NCBI GenBank assembly: GCA_946408305.1
Contig: CAMJRQ010000070.1
Location: 1-6,228 of the forward strand
DNA length: 6,228 bases
Reading direction: 5' to 3'
From: an uncultured Prevotellaceae bacterium
GTDB lineage: Bacteria > Bacteroidota > Bacteroidia > Bacteroidales > Bacteroidaceae
Below, piece by piece: positions 6,175 through 6,228 of this stretch; within the stretch, counting starts at the first letter, position 1; each line of letters begins with the position of its first letter. The position numbers were made by a program, and so were the translations under genes. The notes under the pieces were generated by a model that did no database searches, was not told the DNA's origin, and was given only the letters and a program-made list of their open reading frames with translations.

Positions 6175-6221
6175 GGGGCAGGGATGTGCCATGCAGGCCG
6201 AGTGAACCCCACCCCTGCCCC
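6175..6221. repeat. GC-rich inverted repeat (9-bp stem, 29-nt loop)
   Basis: GGGGCAGGG at 6175-6183 is the exact reverse complement of CCCTGCCCC at 6213-6221. The loop is long, and no T run follows the stem within the window, so it is not a clear terminator. The right arm overlaps the C-run element at 6207-6226, so the hairpin and a quadruplex could not form together. It may be the edge of an intergenic repeat cut by the window end. Confidence 0.4.
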
Positions 6222-6226
6222 TCCCC
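6207..6226 (-). other. Potential G-quadruplex (four G4 tracts, loops of 1, 2 and 1)
   Basis: The plus strand has four runs of four C separated by A, TG and T. The minus strand, which is the coding strand for the downstream operon, therefore has four G4 tracts with loops A, CA and T. This is an ideal intramolecular quadruplex pattern. It lies about 80 bp upstream of the operon's -33 element and at the window edge, so the full element may be longer. The pattern is seen directly; folding is inferred. Confidence 0.55.
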
Positions 6227-6228
6227 TG

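Noticed and set aside
6175..6221. Inverted repeat as a Rho-independent terminator
   Set aside because: The loop is 29 nt and no T run follows the stem on either strand within the window, so the terminator call is not supported.
1..6228. CRISPR array, tRNA or rRNA gene, insertion sequence
   Set aside because: No spaced direct repeats, cloverleaf, rRNA-like sequence, transposase or terminal inverted repeats bounding a mobile gene were seen.

Overview
The window looks like a stretch of chromosome from a GC-rich member of the Bacteroidota, most likely order Bacteroidales (gut or oral type). Three things point there. The candidate promoters carry the Bacteroidota -7 element TAnnTTTG, and one has a well-spaced TTTG -33 element. 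Several genes start without a Shine-Dalgarno sequence. The gene set also fits: a secreted GH29 fucosidase, a SlyD-like FKBP with a Cys-rich tail, a secreted calcineurin-like phosphoesterase, and TcdA. I cannot name a genus.

Layout from left to right. Bases 1-380 (minus strand) hold the N-terminal 126 codons of tcdA, a tRNA-modification enzyme that runs off the left edge. Bases 381-509 are an AT-rich divergent intergenic region. It has a -7 element facing each way and a dyad-symmetric sequence centred between them. Bases 510-1877 (plus strand) encode an exported beta-propeller-like protein of unknown role, which contains an odd Gly/Ala-rich hydrophobic segment. It ends 3 bp from the stop codon of a converging gene.

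The rest is a four-gene minus-strand cluster, transcribed right to left. It runs from a GH29 alpha-L-fucosidase (4719-6065) to a SlyD-like peptidyl-prolyl isomerase (4124-4678), chorismate synthase aroC (3009-4085), and a secreted metallophosphoesterase (1881-2987). The gaps are 40, 38 and 21 bp, with no terminator or internal TAnnTTTG element in them. A single operon driven from the promoter at 6096-6127 is therefore likely. Two gaps carry AGTTAARR-type octamer repeats that merge into the ribosome binding site. The products act in different places: fucosidase and phosphoesterase are exported, while the isomerase and chorismate synthase are cytoplasmic. The cluster thus looks like a mixed housekeeping and glycan-scavenging unit rather than one pathway.

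Bases 6128-6228 hold no gene. They contain a TA run, a GC-rich inverted repeat, and four C4 runs at the right edge that make a strong G-quadruplex candidate on the minus strand. No RNA gene, CRISPR array, insertion sequence or clear mobile element is visible. The genes are mostly recognisable families. The least explained parts are the beta-propeller protein, the octamer repeats and the G4/hairpin element. I do not see convincing evidence of a wholly new multi-gene system.
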